This document shows, one piece after another, positions 7,575 through 16,809 of a stretch of 64,000 nt of DNA (the stretch's first letter is position 1; each line of letters starts with the position of its first letter). This DNA is from SKPS01 sp964469215. GTDB lineage: Bacteria; Bacteroidota; Bacteroidia; Bacteroidales; SKPS01. The translations under genes were made by a program, and so were the position numbers. The notes beneath the pieces are model-generated. The model saw only the letters and a list, made by a program, of their open reading frames with translations. It did no database searches and was not told the origin of the DNA. Where the stretch lies: the NCBI GenBank assembly GCA_964469215.1, contig CAYXYB010000001.1, positions 620,001 to 684,000 on the forward strand, read 5' to 3'.

Positions 7575-9439
7575 CAATCGGGCTTGAAGGTTTCTGTCCA
7601 CTGCTCCCTGTTCTGCCAGTCGGGTTGATCTTTCTTACACAGGATGAAGTTATTAATCACAAGGTAATCCATCTCGGTAGCCATAAAACATCTGTATGCG
7701 TCTCCGGGAGTACACACTATGGGTTCTCCCCTGACGTTGAAGCTGGTGTTTACCACTATTCCGTATCCTGTTCTCTCTTTAAAGGTGTTGATAAGCTGCC
7801 AATAGCGGGGATTTGTTTCTTTGTGAACTGTTTGGATGCGTGCAGAGAAGTCGAGATGGGTTATTGATTGCACATCGCTTCTTTCATAATAAAGTTTATC
7901 CCAGAGTTCCATTTCGTTATAGTTTGGCGGCAGCTCATTTCTTCTCTTTTTAAGCACGTCAGCTATCAGCAACATATAGGGTGAGGTGCAGGGGAGATCG
8001 AAAAATTCCTGTGAGCTTTCCATGAGCACCGAAGGTGCAAAGGGGCGAAATCCTTCACGATATTTTATTTTCAGGTTAAGTTTCTTCTGCATCTCTTTGT
8101 TTCTTGGATCTCCGATGATGCTTCTGTTACCGAGTGCCCGCGGGCCGAACTCCATTCGCCCCTGGAACCAGCCGACTACCTGTCCATGATCCAGAATCTC
8201 AGCCACTTCAGAGCAGAGGTCATCAAAATTATCCACATGCTTATATACAGCCTTATACTTTTTAAAGACTATTACTCCCTCCTTGTCCGAGAACTCCGGC
8301 CCGAGGTAAGCCCCTTTCATAGCATCGGCTGGGAATGGCCCTATCCTTTCGCAACCTGCGTAGATATGGTATGCGGCCTGCGCAGCTCCCAGTGCTCCTC
8401 CTGCATCTCCGGCAGCCGGTTGAATGAAGATGTCGTCGAAGATCTTCTCCCTGACAAGCTTGCCGTTTGCCACGCAGTTAAGCGACACACCTCCAGCCAA
8501 ACAAAGAAATCTCGACCCGGTGAGCCGTTTAGCCTCGTATGCCATTTTGATAACAATCTCTTCGGTCACAATCTGTATAGCCCATGCGAGGTTGCATTGT
8601 TTCTGTTGTATAGTTTCACCCGGCTTAAGTGCCGGAAAGCCAAAAAGAGCCTTCCATCTTTTTTCGTTTACCATCCTCAATCCGGTTGCGTAACAGAAGT
8701 ATTCCGGGTTGAGCCATACTGAACCATCCTCTTTAATTGAAACGATCTCACTTTTTATTTTATGTATGAATTCTTTGGTCTGAACAGCATCGGGATTGCC
8801 ATAAGGGGCAAGGCCCATAAGCTTGTACTCACCCGAGTTGACTCTGAATCCGAGATAATATGTGAAAGCAGAATAAAGCAACCCTACTGAATGCGGGAAC
8901 TTCATCTCTTTCAATAAGCTTATCTTATTTCCATTGCCGTAGCCGATGGTTGCTGTGGACCACTCACCAACACCGTCAATCGTGAGTATTGCAGCTTCTT
9001 CGAAAGGGGAGGGGTAGAAGGCGCTTGCTGCATGGGAAAGATGATGTTCGGGGAAGAGCAGTTTCAGATTTCTCTTGTTGAAATTTTCCACCTCGGCTAA
9101 TCCTTCATGAATTATTTTTTTAAGGAACATCTTTTCGTTTAGCCAGACTGGGATAGAGACAATAAATTGCCGCAATCCACGGGGTGCGAAGGCGTAATAG
9201 GTGTCGAGCAGCCGTTCCAGTTTCAAAAGTGGTTTGTCATAAAACACAACTGCATCGAGCTCATCAATGCTAAGCCCCGAATATTCGAGGCAATATTTAA
9301 CTGCATTCACAGGGAAAGCGGAGGTATGTTTCTCCCGTGTAAAACGTTCTTCCTGAGCAGCGGCAACTATTTCGCCTTCAATCAGAAGAACCGCTGCTGA
9401 ATCATGGTAAAAAGCTGAAATTCCAAGAATATTTTTCAA
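7574..9439 (-). CDS. NodU/CmcH-type O-carbamoyltransferase
   Basis: A 621-residue cytoplasmic enzyme that transfers carbamoyl from carbamoyl phosphate, through an adenylate, to a hydroxyl group. The N-terminal Kae1/TsaD-like domain starts ILGISAFYHDSAAVL and has the metal-site motif HHLSHAASAFYPS and TIDGVGEWST. The C-terminal half has LAGGVSLNCVANGK, the family signature GRMEFGPRALGNRSI, and NTSFNVRGEPIVC. Length is normal (SxtI is about 610 residues). It is followed by SGNH, SxtK-like and SxtJ-like genes. The acceptor may be a sugar or an ACP-derived product made by the upstream genes. Family assignment is very secure; the acceptor is unknown. Confidence 0.95.
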   Translation of the reverse strand: MKNILGISAFYHDSAAVLLIEGEIVAAAQEERFTREKHTSAFPVNAVKYCLEYSGLSIDELDAVVFYDKPLLKLERLLDTYYAFAPRGLRQFIVSIPVWLNEKMFLKKIIHEGLAEVENFNKRNLKLLFPEHHLSHAASAFYPSPFEEAAILTIDGVGEWSTATIGYGNGNKISLLKEMKFPHSVGLLYSAFTYYLGFRVNSGEYKLMGLAPYGNPDAVQTKEFIHKIKSEIVSIKEDGSVWLNPEYFCYATGLRMVNEKRWKALFGFPALKPGETIQQKQCNLAWAIQIVTEEIVIKMAYEAKRLTGSRFLCLAGGVSLNCVANGKLVREKIFDDIFIQPAAGDAGGALGAAQAAYHIYAGCERIGPFPADAMKGAYLGPEFSDKEGVIVFKKYKAVYKHVDNFDDLCSEVAEILDHGQVVGWFQGRMEFGPRALGNRSIIGDPRNKEMQKKLNLKIKYREGFRPFAPSVLMESSQEFFDLPCTSPYMLLIADVLKKRRNELPPNYNEMELWDKLYYERSDVQSITHLDFSARIQTVHKETNPRYWQLINTFKERTGYGIVVNTSFNVRGEPIVCTPGDAYRCFMATEMDYLVINNFILCKKDQPDWQNREQWTETFKPD

Positions 9440-9478
9440 ATTATAATGTTTTTTCTATTTCTGTTGACTTGCAGCGGG

Positions 9479-10450
9479 TTAATACCATTTATCAGGCTCT
9501 GCGTCCCGGTTTTTGGGTATGTCGTTGGTGTCGAGCCGTGGCAAGGTGAACCTGTTATGGGTTGATATATCGGCTATATCAACATCGGTGGTTAAAGCCA
9601 GGCTGCAGTTGTATTCACGCAACACCTCTATCACAAAATCATTATAATCACCATAAGGGTAACACATGACCCAGCTATCGGCGATATTACATCCAATACT
9701 TCCCAGAAACTCAAGTGATTTCTCAATCTCAAAACTAAGCATTTCCCGTGTCAGGGATCCAAGCCAGTAATGGTCGTAACCGTGACTTCCGATGAACATG
9801 CCGTTTTGTTTCAAAATTCTGATCTGGCTGATATCCATATACAGTTCCCTGCTGAACGATTCCTCGGGTATACTGATTATTTTTTCGAAAAGATTGTTTG
9901 TGATGATTTTCCTGAGTCCCTCTTCCAGTTCAACCTGAAGAAGCAGTTTTACAAATACAACTTCAGGGGTATCAAATCTGTTGGGCTTTGCCAGCTTATT
10001 GTAATAAAATGCGTCGCTATTAAGGTTGTAGTCTTTCCTGTACTTCTTAAGTTCATCAAACACATCAGCCAATAGTTTTTTATGATCGTTTTGGGCAGCA
10101 AGAATGAAGTGTATTTTGTTGACATCAAGCACTATATGCTCCAAGATTGCTTTTGCCGGAGGAAAAAAAGAACCCTGGATCCTGTTTTTAAGCAGCACCG
10201 GAAGCACATACTCATAATGATCTGAATATGCATCATCAAATGTCAGGAGAACGGCCTTTTCAGGAATATCGTGATTGTTTTCAAGAGCATCAACAAGCAA
10301 CTCCATTGTTATGAAGTTATAGTGCTTTTTGAGGTAAGCTATCTGTTCTTCGAACAGACGGATGTCAAGACCTTTAATGCCCGGGAACCTGCTGTTCTTC
10401 AAGTCCCTTACATAGTGGTACATCACAATAGTGACTTTGCTGCTGTTCAT
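9479..10450 (-). CDS. Polysaccharide deacetylase family protein (NodB/CE4)
   Basis: A 323-residue protein with the CE4 NodB fold. Motif 1 is LLTFDDAYSD (metal Asp and base Asp), motif 2 is GSHGYDHYW (the S-H-x3-H metal site), and motif 3 is CYPYGDYND. The N-terminal VMYHYV is typical. The metal-binding residues are intact, so it should be active on an N-acetyl or N-acyl group of a sugar. There is no signal peptide, so it may act on a cytoplasmic precursor. Its start overlaps the GNAT stop by four bases; a 39-base gap separates it from the carbamoyltransferase. Confidence 0.88.
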   Translation of the reverse strand: MNSSKVTIVMYHYVRDLKNSRFPGIKGLDIRLFEEQIAYLKKHYNFITMELLVDALENNHDIPEKAVLLTFDDAYSDHYEYVLPVLLKNRIQGSFFPPAKAILEHIVLDVNKIHFILAAQNDHKKLLADVFDELKKYRKDYNLNSDAFYYNKLAKPNRFDTPEVVFVKLLLQVELEEGLRKIITNNLFEKIISIPEESFSRELYMDISQIRILKQNGMFIGSHGYDHYWLGSLTREMLSFEIEKSLEFLGSIGCNIADSWVMCYPYGDYNDFVIEVLREYNCSLALTTDVDIADISTHNRFTLPRLDTNDIPKNRDAEPDKWY

Positions 10451-11475
10451 ATAATCTGATTTGGTCTTTCCTGATCGGCGTCGCCCTTGAAGAATACATA
10501 ATCTGGATCACTGGAGTTAAAGACGCACTCAAGCAATGCATTAGTTTGTTCAAATGGCTCAAAGTAATTGGGTATCACCAGCCGTTTTTCGTCTTTAATA
10601 CTGAATCCCAGGCGAGTAATTATCTCTGAAGGGATGCCGTAATTATACAGGTCAATATATTCAGAATGATATTCTTTGAGCAACGAAATGAAGTTGTCGT
10701 ATAACGAATCCGGGATATTTAGATCTCCAAGACAATCCACAATTCTGAGGCAGTTCGATCCACCGTAATGTATCTGCCTGATGATAATAACTGCAGCTAT
10801 ATCATCTTCATTATAAATGCCGTAAAACAAATATTGATAAAAAGGATGTTTTTGATATTTGTTTATCAGATATCCGATTGATTTTACCGGCTTATAAACA
10901 GTTTTAATATTGAATCGAATTGTTTGAAGGTTTTCAATTTTCCGCAGAGAGCATGTTTGATTGTTTCTTGGAATAGCTGACTCAGGCTTTTTTTTGAAGG
11001 AGATTATGGTGTAATCTTTCAGATTTGGGTTGAAGATGAAATAATGTTTAAGTGATTCGATCCGGTAATTAAGTATCCGCATGTAGTTTTTGGTGTCATC
11101 ACTTATTCCAAGAGCGCCGAATGTTTTAAAGAATGGTTGCTTCTGAAGTCTTTTGAACAGATAATGGCCAAGGCCGGAGGCTTTATCTGAGTCGGGATCA
11201 ATCTGCCAAATAGCCCCGTAGTAATCGCCGTTTTCCAACAGACTGGCATCATATTGATAGGTGGGAATAAATCCCAGGCCAGCGATTATCATGTCGTTGG
11301 TTTTGTCAATGGCTATGATGAAATTGTAATTGCCGGCAACAGGGTTAAGGTGTTGCCAGTCGATTAGCTTCCTGTCGTAAGAGAGAATATGATCCTGCTT
11401 CCAGACATCACCGATGAAAAGCATCACTTTGCCAATATCGGACTCATCAGCTATTCTGATTTCAATATCATTCAT
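10447..11475 (-). CDS. GNAT-like N-acyltransferase
   Basis: A 342-residue protein. The first 150 residues resemble a GNAT domain: IRIADESDIGKVMLFI at the start, YYGAIWQIDPDSDKASGLG with an acyl-CoA loop-like GLGHYLFKRLQ, and GALGISDDTKNYM. The second half may be another GNAT-like fold. Similar proteins are found in O-antigen and capsule loci. With an ACP and ligase in the same operon it could use an acyl-ACP or acyl-CoA donor, but that is inference. It overlaps the methyltransferase gene by 8 bases and the deacetylase by 4. Confidence 0.6.
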   Translation of the reverse strand: MNDIEIRIADESDIGKVMLFIGDVWKQDHILSYDRKLIDWQHLNPVAGNYNFIIAIDKTNDMIIAGLGFIPTYQYDASLLENGDYYGAIWQIDPDSDKASGLGHYLFKRLQKQPFFKTFGALGISDDTKNYMRILNYRIESLKHYFIFNPNLKDYTIISFKKKPESAIPRNNQTCSLRKIENLQTIRFNIKTVYKPVKSIGYLINKYQKHPFYQYLFYGIYNEDDIAAVIIIRQIHYGGSNCLRIVDCLGDLNIPDSLYDNFISLLKEYHSEYIDLYNYGIPSEIITRLGFSIKDEKRLVIPNYFEPFEQTNALLECVFNSSDPDYVFFKGDADQERPNQII

Positions 11476-12298
11476 AACCGGTCCATTTATCTCCTCTTAT
11501 TATTCCATAACCCCATATGTCGTGATTATAGAACCGGGTCAGGATATCACACGATTCAATGAAGTTGTCAATTGCATCCTGATGCAGGTGGGGGCTTATG
11601 AGATGATGATTTGCAATCACATTCTGTTTCCAGCACTCCGGAGTTTTTTTTACCTGGTCTGTAATATCTGCAAACACTACGTTCGTAAGTCTATTGTTGC
11701 AAAAGATATCTTTGTAATGCTGCATTGTTTCCATCTTTGCCTGACCAAACGACTTTTCAAGTTTGATAAGGTCAGCTTTGCTGTCTGTAATTTCACGGGC
11801 GGTGATGCTCCTTTTAAACATCAGGTCGCACAAAACAATCTGTCCACCAGGTTTAAGCACTCTCACCGCTTCGGCAATGAGTTTATCCTTTTCATGAATC
11901 AGATGCGACATTTCAAGAAGCCAAGCAACATCAAAAGTATTATCTTCGAACCGGTTAGAAAGTGCATCTGCAAGCAGGAATCTCACCTTATGTTCCGCAG
12001 TGTTTTTTGCAGCATTTAATGTTGATGTATCAACGCCACGGGGGCTGTTACTGATACCTGTAACATCACATCTAAACCTGTTGTACAAATAGATTGCAGG
12101 ATTTCCTATTCCGCAACCAATGTCTATGACCTTTGATTCCGGAGAGATATCGACAAGACTAATCATCAAATCTGTCAGATTAATGGTAGCTTCTCTCAGG
12201 TCATTTGTGTCGTTGGCAAAGAGGCCCCAATGGAAGTGCCCACCCAGAATATATTGCCAGGCTTCGGTTATAGAATCATAATGAGCACTGTTATCCAT
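11468..12298 (-). CDS. Class I SAM-dependent methyltransferase
   Basis: A 276-residue Rossmann-fold methyltransferase. Motif I is KVIDIGCGIGNPAIYLY (about residues 56-72), followed by VTGISNS, DALSNRFEDNTFDVAW and VLKPGGQIVLCDL. The N-terminal lead (YDSITEAWQYILGGHFHWGLF) is the lid pattern of small-molecule C-, N- and O-methyltransferases of secondary metabolism, such as sugar or polyketide methylases. Its target here is unknown; it could modify the sugar or acyl group built by the operon. It overlaps the next gene by 8 bases. Confidence 0.85.
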   Translation of the reverse strand: MDNSAHYDSITEAWQYILGGHFHWGLFANDTNDLREATINLTDLMISLVDISPESKVIDIGCGIGNPAIYLYNRFRCDVTGISNSPRGVDTSTLNAAKNTAEHKVRFLLADALSNRFEDNTFDVAWLLEMSHLIHEKDKLIAEAVRVLKPGGQIVLCDLMFKRSITAREITDSKADLIKLEKSFGQAKMETMQHYKDIFCNNRLTNVVFADITDQVKKTPECWKQNVIANHHLISPHLHQDAIDNFIESCDILTRFYNHDIWGYGIIRGDKWTGYE

Positions 12299-12312
12299 AA
12301 ACCTTGCATTAA

Positions 12313-13035
12313 TTAAATGGTACCGTTGTCAACATGGATTACCTGGCCGGTTACAGAACCTGATGCGGGGGAGAGGAGAAAATGAATTGTTTCTGCAACG
12401 GAAGCGGTGTCGACAGCTTTTTTAAGGGAGGTTCTTTTGTAGAGCCGTACTTTCTGACTCTCGTCAAGTGAAGCACTCATGTCGGTATTCATAAATCCTG
12501 CTGCAATACAGTTGGAACGGATACCCTTTTCGCCCCATTCGCGGGCCGTATTTTTGGAGAAAGCTTCAAGTGCCCCCTTTGTGGAGGCATACATCGCCAG
12601 CCCTTTATAACCAGTGTGGACAGATACCGATGACAGGTGGACAATACTTCCATGTGTCTGGTGAAGAAGCATCTGTCTGATGGCATATTTTGTAAGCATC
12701 ATCGGGGAGAAGACATTTATGCGATACATTTTTTCAAGTTCCTGCAACTTCAGGTTCGTGACGATGTCATCGTAGGCAATTGCAGCATTGTTGACAAGCC
12801 CGTGCAGTGGTGTTCCTGTGCCTATCCACTCCCTGAATACCTTATCCCTGCTATCTTCCGGATGCTCAAGATCGAAACAAAGCCATTTTAACCGGTCTGG
12901 ATAGAGGCCGGACAATTTCTTTATTTCATTCTCTTCTGATCTGCTCAGTCCATAGACAGTGAAGCCATTTTTTAGCAGCAGCCGGGTTGTTACAAGCCCC
13001 AGCCCTCTTGATATTCCTGTAACGAGTATATTCAT
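12313..13035 (-). CDS. Short-chain dehydrogenase/reductase (FabG-like)
   Basis: A 240-residue classical SDR. The dinucleotide motif TGISRGLGL is at residues 6-14, NNAAIAY follows, and the catalytic Ser and Tyr-x3-Lys are in LSSVSVHTGYKG and YASTKGAL (about residues 134 and 148). The C-terminal GQVIHVDNG is typical of FabG-like enzymes. It follows the AMP-binding ligase with a 4-base overlap, with the ACP gene just upstream, suggesting it reduces a carrier-bound 3-oxoacyl or similar group. A role on a free sugar or small alcohol cannot be excluded. Confidence 0.85.
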   Translation of the reverse strand: MNILVTGISRGLGLVTTRLLLKNGFTVYGLSRSEENEIKKLSGLYPDRLKWLCFDLEHPEDSRDKVFREWIGTGTPLHGLVNNAAIAYDDIVTNLKLQELEKMYRINVFSPMMLTKYAIRQMLLHQTHGSIVHLSSVSVHTGYKGLAMYASTKGALEAFSKNTAREWGEKGIRSNCIAAGFMNTDMSASLDESQKVRLYKRTSLKKAVDTASVAETIHFLLSPASGSVTGQVIHVDNGTI

Positions 13036-14273
13036 GACGGATCTCTTTTTGCTTTTCCGGTTCGGGTTACCGATATCTGATTTACAAAGTTAATTATTCT
13101 GGGGATTTTGAATTCCTGCAGTTCTGTACGAAGAATATTCCTGATATCCGATTCGGTAAGGTTCTTATCATCAACGACCACCTCGCAGCAGACGATGTTT
13201 CCGGTCACAGAGCTTTTGGCAGGATAAACACGGGCATCTTTAATACCTTTTACATTCAGTAAAACCTCTTCAACTTCGGTCGGGTTAACCTTGTATCCAC
13301 CAACATTGATCATTTCTGATGAGCGTGCAACGAACATGAATTTTAGCGGAGAATGTGAAACAACCTCCACAAGGTCACCGGTGTTGTACCATTCACCGGT
13401 TTTAGCATCATGCTCACCCAAAAGGCTATGGTGAACAAAAAGAATGTTGTTCTCAATCCGGAAAAGATGTTCATTTTCCGGATCAATAGCGAAAAAATCA
13501 TTGTCTGATGCGAACAGTGTTCCTGCTTCTGTTGAAGCATATACGTTAGTGATTTTCGCTGACGGAAATACTTTTTTTAATGATGCAATGAGATTATCAG
13601 TCAGTTTCTCCCCACCTGATGTAATGCGAATTACGGAGGGGTAAACCTGGTCGCAAGGTAACAAAAGCCTGTAAAAGGTTGGGGTTGCAGATAAATGGGT
13701 GATGCCATGTGAAGAAGCCTCCTTGAAGATTTCTTTCATTGAGAGATTGAAGAGCCTCACAATGGGGTTGCCGTTCAGCAGTGCCTGGAAAAACACCTGC
13801 ACACCTGCCATGTGAGTAGGGTTGTATGCAAAACCCCATACGTAACCGGAACTCAAAGACTGAAATTTAATATGCCTTGTAATACTGTTGAAGTTATGGG
13901 TTACCTTTTTTGGAATGCCGGTTGTACCTGATGTGAAAAGAGAGAGCTTCCAGCTTTTGCCAGTATTCTTCAAATGCTCCAGGAGATCATGTTTATTCCC
14001 CAGTTTTTTCCTGTATGGTTCAATTTTCTGATTGAAGTTGTTGAATGATGTATATCCGGTGAGTTCTTTCAGCTCATTTTCGGTAAAACTGTAGTCGAGC
14101 AGGAGGATCTCTTTTCCTAAAACCATCGACATAATTATATGCCTGAAAATTTCATAAAAGTTGTCAGAAATACAAAAGGGGTTATAATTATCAATAGTTT
14201 TGATTTCTCCAATGAGTTGATCCCAGGTGATCGTGGTATCTGTGAGGCTGTCTCTAAAAAAGAGATCTTTCAT
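13032..14273 (-). CDS. AMP-binding acyl/aryl ligase (acyl-CoA synthetase family)
   Basis: A 413-residue member of the ANL adenylating superfamily. It has the phosphate-binding loop LFTSGTTGIPKKVTHNF (about residues 113-129), VYASTEAGTLFAS, YNTGDLVEV (adenosine ribose Asp) and the C-terminal SVTRTGKAKRDPS with the catalytic lysine near the end. It is shorter than fatty acyl-CoA ligases (about 500-550), closer to compact acyl-ACP or aryl ligases. It directly follows the ACP gene with a 4-base overlap, so its likely job is to load an acid onto that ACP. The acid is unknown. Confidence 0.85.
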   Translation of the reverse strand: MKDLFFRDSLTDTTITWDQLIGEIKTIDNYNPFCISDNFYEIFRHIIMSMVLGKEILLLDYSFTENELKELTGYTSFNNFNQKIEPYRKKLGNKHDLLEHLKNTGKSWKLSLFTSGTTGIPKKVTHNFNSITRHIKFQSLSSGYVWGFAYNPTHMAGVQVFFQALLNGNPIVRLFNLSMKEIFKEASSHGITHLSATPTFYRLLLPCDQVYPSVIRITSGGEKLTDNLIASLKKVFPSAKITNVYASTEAGTLFASDNDFFAIDPENEHLFRIENNILFVHHSLLGEHDAKTGEWYNTGDLVEVVSHSPLKFMFVARSSEMINVGGYKVNPTEVEEVLLNVKGIKDARVYPAKSSVTGNIVCCEVVVDDKNLTESDIRNILRTELQEFKIPRIINFVNQISVTRTGKAKRDPS

Positions 14274-14497
14274 CCGGCTTTCAGTATGTCGATTATTTCG
14301 CCAACAGTATTAACGATTTTTTCTTCAAAGACATCAATATTATATTCCGCTTCGATTCTTACCGTCAGCTCTGCCAGGTCGAGCGAGTCGAAACCGATGT
14401 CATTCCTCAGGTGCATAGAAGGGTTTATAGCTTTTATTCTCTCTTTGTTACGGTTATCGAGCACAGTGTTGATGATTTTAAAGATATGTTGTTCCAT
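14270..14497 (-). CDS. Acyl carrier protein
   Basis: A 75-residue acidic four-helix carrier. Ser38 in the DSLDLAEL motif is the phosphopantetheine site, and IEAEYNIDVFEEK forms the following helix region. It is the first gene of the operon and overlaps the ligase by 4 bases. It is not beside fatty acid synthase genes, so it is a dedicated carrier for the operon's own product. A phosphopantetheinyl transferase is not encoded in the window and would be supplied elsewhere. Confidence 0.92.
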   Translation of the reverse strand: MEQHIFKIINTVLDNRNKERIKAINPSMHLRNDIGFDSLDLAELTVRIEAEYNIDVFEEKIVNTVGEIIDILKAG

Positions 14498-14525
14498 GTT
14501 TGTTGATCTGTTAATTCAGAGGGTT

Positions 14526-14533
14526 CAAATGTA
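14526..14533 (-). promoter_or_regulatory. -7 box (TACATTTG) for the ACP/carbamoyltransferase operon
   Basis: On the minus strand TACATTTG matches TAnnTTTG, 28 bases before the acyl carrier protein ATG. No clear TTTG -33 element is found at the usual spacing. It is the best candidate promoter for the ten-gene operon running to 5836. Confidence 0.45.
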
Positions 14534-14609
14534 AAGAAAGTTTGTTAGTTTGAGGGTTTATCAAGTTGGAAAGTTTTTTAACCCAGGCACACATGTGTTT
14601 TTTCTTTTG

Positions 14610-14617
14610 TAATTTTG
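14610..14617 (+). promoter_or_regulatory. -7 box (TAATTTTG) for the CotH gene
   Basis: TAATTTTG matches TAnnTTTG and lies 33 bases before the ATG at 14651. It forms a divergent promoter region with the minus-strand box at 14526-14533. Because it covers the TTG at 14615, translation must begin further downstream. Confidence 0.45.
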
Positions 14618-14650
14618 ATCTTCATTATACCCGGACGGAAAGCACACCTT

Positions 14651-16744
14651 ATGAATAAGCAATCAAAAAAAAATAACACAATGTACAGGACACTTACCAT
14701 CTGCAAATTAACCCTGTTCTTATTTACACAGGTTTGTTATGCACAGCAGACCATACTTACAGACAGCAACCTGCCTATAATGGTTATTACCACAGATACC
14801 AATCCTTCGACCCATCTGCCTTATGTAATACAGGACGAGCCAAAAGTTCCGGCCACACTGAAAATAATTTTCAGACCCAATGGCTCAAGAAACTATCTTA
14901 CCGATATTAATACACCGGCTTATCTGAATTATGATGGCAAAATTGGTATTGAACGAAGAGGCAGTACTTCTCAATTATTGCCAAAAAAACCATATGGATT
15001 TACGACACGGCTTGCTGATGATACTACTGACAATAATGTAAGCCTATTGGGAATGCCATCGGAAAATGACTGGGTATTAAACTCTCTGGCTTATGATCCT
15101 TCCATGATTCGGGATTATCTTTCGTGCAATCTGGCCAGAAGCATGGGAAATTATGCTCCAGGAGTTAAATTTGTAGAGGTGATTGTTAACGAAGACTATG
15201 TTGGAGTGTATATTTTGATGGAGAAAATCAAAATTGATTCTGAAAGGGTAAATCTGGTTAAATTAACCACTTCAGACACCACTTCTCCCAAAATAACAGG
15301 AGGTTATCTCGTCAAGGCAGATAAATTAGATGCAGGTGAAACAGCAGCCTGGACAATGTCAGGTTATAATGGCATTGTAAACTATATATATGATAGCCCG
15401 AAAGCGGAGAATATTACGACCCAGCAAGGTCAATACATAAAAAGTGTCTTTACCGATCTGGCATCTGAAACGAATCCAATCAACACTTCAATTACCACCG
15501 GATATCCTTCTGTCATTGATATTCCAAGTTTTATTGATTACATGATTATAGCGGAAATAGCATCCAATGTGGACGCATACCAGTACAGCACCTTTTTTCA
15601 CAAAGACAGGAATGGAAAATTAAGAGCAGGACCTGTCTGGGATTACAACCTCACTTTTGGAAATGATTTGTTTCAGTATGGAGTTGACAGGAGCAAGTAT
15701 AACGTATGGCAATTAAACTATGGAAATATTACAGGGTCAAAGTTCTGGAGAGATTTATTTAATGATACCACCTTTAAATGTTATATGGCCAAACGCTGGA
15801 TTGAATTGACAGCACCTAATATGCCTCTGAACTATTCCACCATCAGCAATCAAATAGATCAATATGTTAATTTACTGGCAGAGTCAAAAAACAGAGAACA
15901 ATTGAGATGGGGCACAGTTGGTTCACATACCACCAATGTTGCTGCTATGAAAACATGGATTCAGAACAGAATAACATGGATAAATAATAATATTGGTTCA
16001 GCTGCAGGTTGTTCAAATGTTCCTGTTCCCAATCTGGTTATCAGTAAAATCCACTATCACCCTTTGGCTTCCGGTGGTCAAACCAGTAATGATCTGGAAT
16101 TTATTGAAATCACCAATCACTCAAATCAAACAGTTAACCTTACCGGTTATTACATCAGAGAATTAGGTATTTCGTATCAATTTCCAGCAAACAGCACCAT
16201 AAATGCTAACAAAAAAATTTATTTATGCAGTGATGCTTCTGTATTTACAAGTTTTTATGGAATTATACCATTTGGTCAATTCTCCAGAAATTTGAAAAAC
16301 AGCTCCTACAATATTATCCTGTCAGATGCTTTCGGAAACACCATAGATCAGGTTCACTATATGGATAGTGTTCCCTGGCCAACTACTCCTGATGGGGATG
16401 GTCCTTATTTGCAATTGATAGATTTAAATTATGATAACAGCTTAGCCTCGAGCTGGACAGCAAGTTCGCTGCCATTATCTTCAGAGGATTCCGGATTTTG
16501 TGACCTGAGTGTTTTAGTTTATCCAAATCCGACAAAAGATATCATTAACATTTCTCTCAATCATTGTCGTGGCAAGAAGGTAGAATTATTGATCTATACT
16601 TCTTACGGACAATTGGTTAGCAGTTATAAGTTTAGTCAGGGAGATCTTCAGATCGACTTAAGCAGAAATTCGAGCGGATTATATTTTTACAGTATCAGAA
16701 GCGATGACAGGGTTCTATTGAATGGAAAGATTGTGAAGGAGTAG
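14651..16744 (+). CDS. Secreted CotH-kinase-type protein with lamin-tail domain and T9SS sorting domain
   Basis: A protein of about 697 residues. An N-terminal signal peptide (ICKLTLFLFTQVCYAQQ) leads to a CotH kinase-like domain with GIERRGSTSQL, the YVGVYILMEKIK strand and RAGPVWDYNLTFGN, the likely metal/ATP site. A lamin-tail domain (about residues 460-580; NDLEFIEITNHSNQTVNLTG) and a type A T9SS C-terminal domain starting at VYPNPTKDI follow. CotH of Bacillus phosphorylates spore coat proteins; secreted bacterial homologues are poorly understood. The chosen ATG at 14651 follows a promoter box; an ATG at 14681 also gives a good signal peptide. It should be exported across the outer membrane by T9SS. 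Confidence 0.85.
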   Translation: MNKQSKKNNTMYRTLTICKLTLFLFTQVCYAQQTILTDSNLPIMVITTDTNPSTHLPYVIQDEPKVPATLKIIFRPNGSRNYLTDINTPAYLNYDGKIGIERRGSTSQLLPKKPYGFTTRLADDTTDNNVSLLGMPSENDWVLNSLAYDPSMIRDYLSCNLARSMGNYAPGVKFVEVIVNEDYVGVYILMEKIKIDSERVNLVKLTTSDTTSPKITGGYLVKADKLDAGETAAWTMSGYNGIVNYIYDSPKAENITTQQGQYIKSVFTDLASETNPINTSITTGYPSVIDIPSFIDYMIIAEIASNVDAYQYSTFFHKDRNGKLRAGPVWDYNLTFGNDLFQYGVDRSKYNVWQLNYGNITGSKFWRDLFNDTTFKCYMAKRWIELTAPNMPLNYSTISNQIDQYVNLLAESKNREQLRWGTVGSHTTNVAAMKTWIQNRITWINNNIGSAAGCSNVPVPNLVISKIHYHPLASGGQTSNDLEFIEITNHSNQTVNLTGYYIRELGISYQFPANSTINANKKIYLCSDASVFTSFYGIIPFGQFSRNLKNSSYNIILSDAFGNTIDQVHYMDSVPWPTTPDGDGPYLQLIDLNYDNSLASSWTASSLPLSSEDSGFCDLSVLVYPNPTKDIINISLNHCRGKKVELLIYTSYGQLVSSYKFSQGDLQIDLSRNSSGLYFYSIRSDDRVLLNGKIVKE

Positions 16745-16809
16745 AAGGGTGAAAATTCAGAGAAATCTCTATCTTTATATGGCAAATATTCGATAAATAG
16801 TATTTCAAT

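Noticed and set aside
14615..14650. TTG start for the CotH gene
   Set aside because: It lies within the promoter box, and downstream ATG codons give proper signal peptides.
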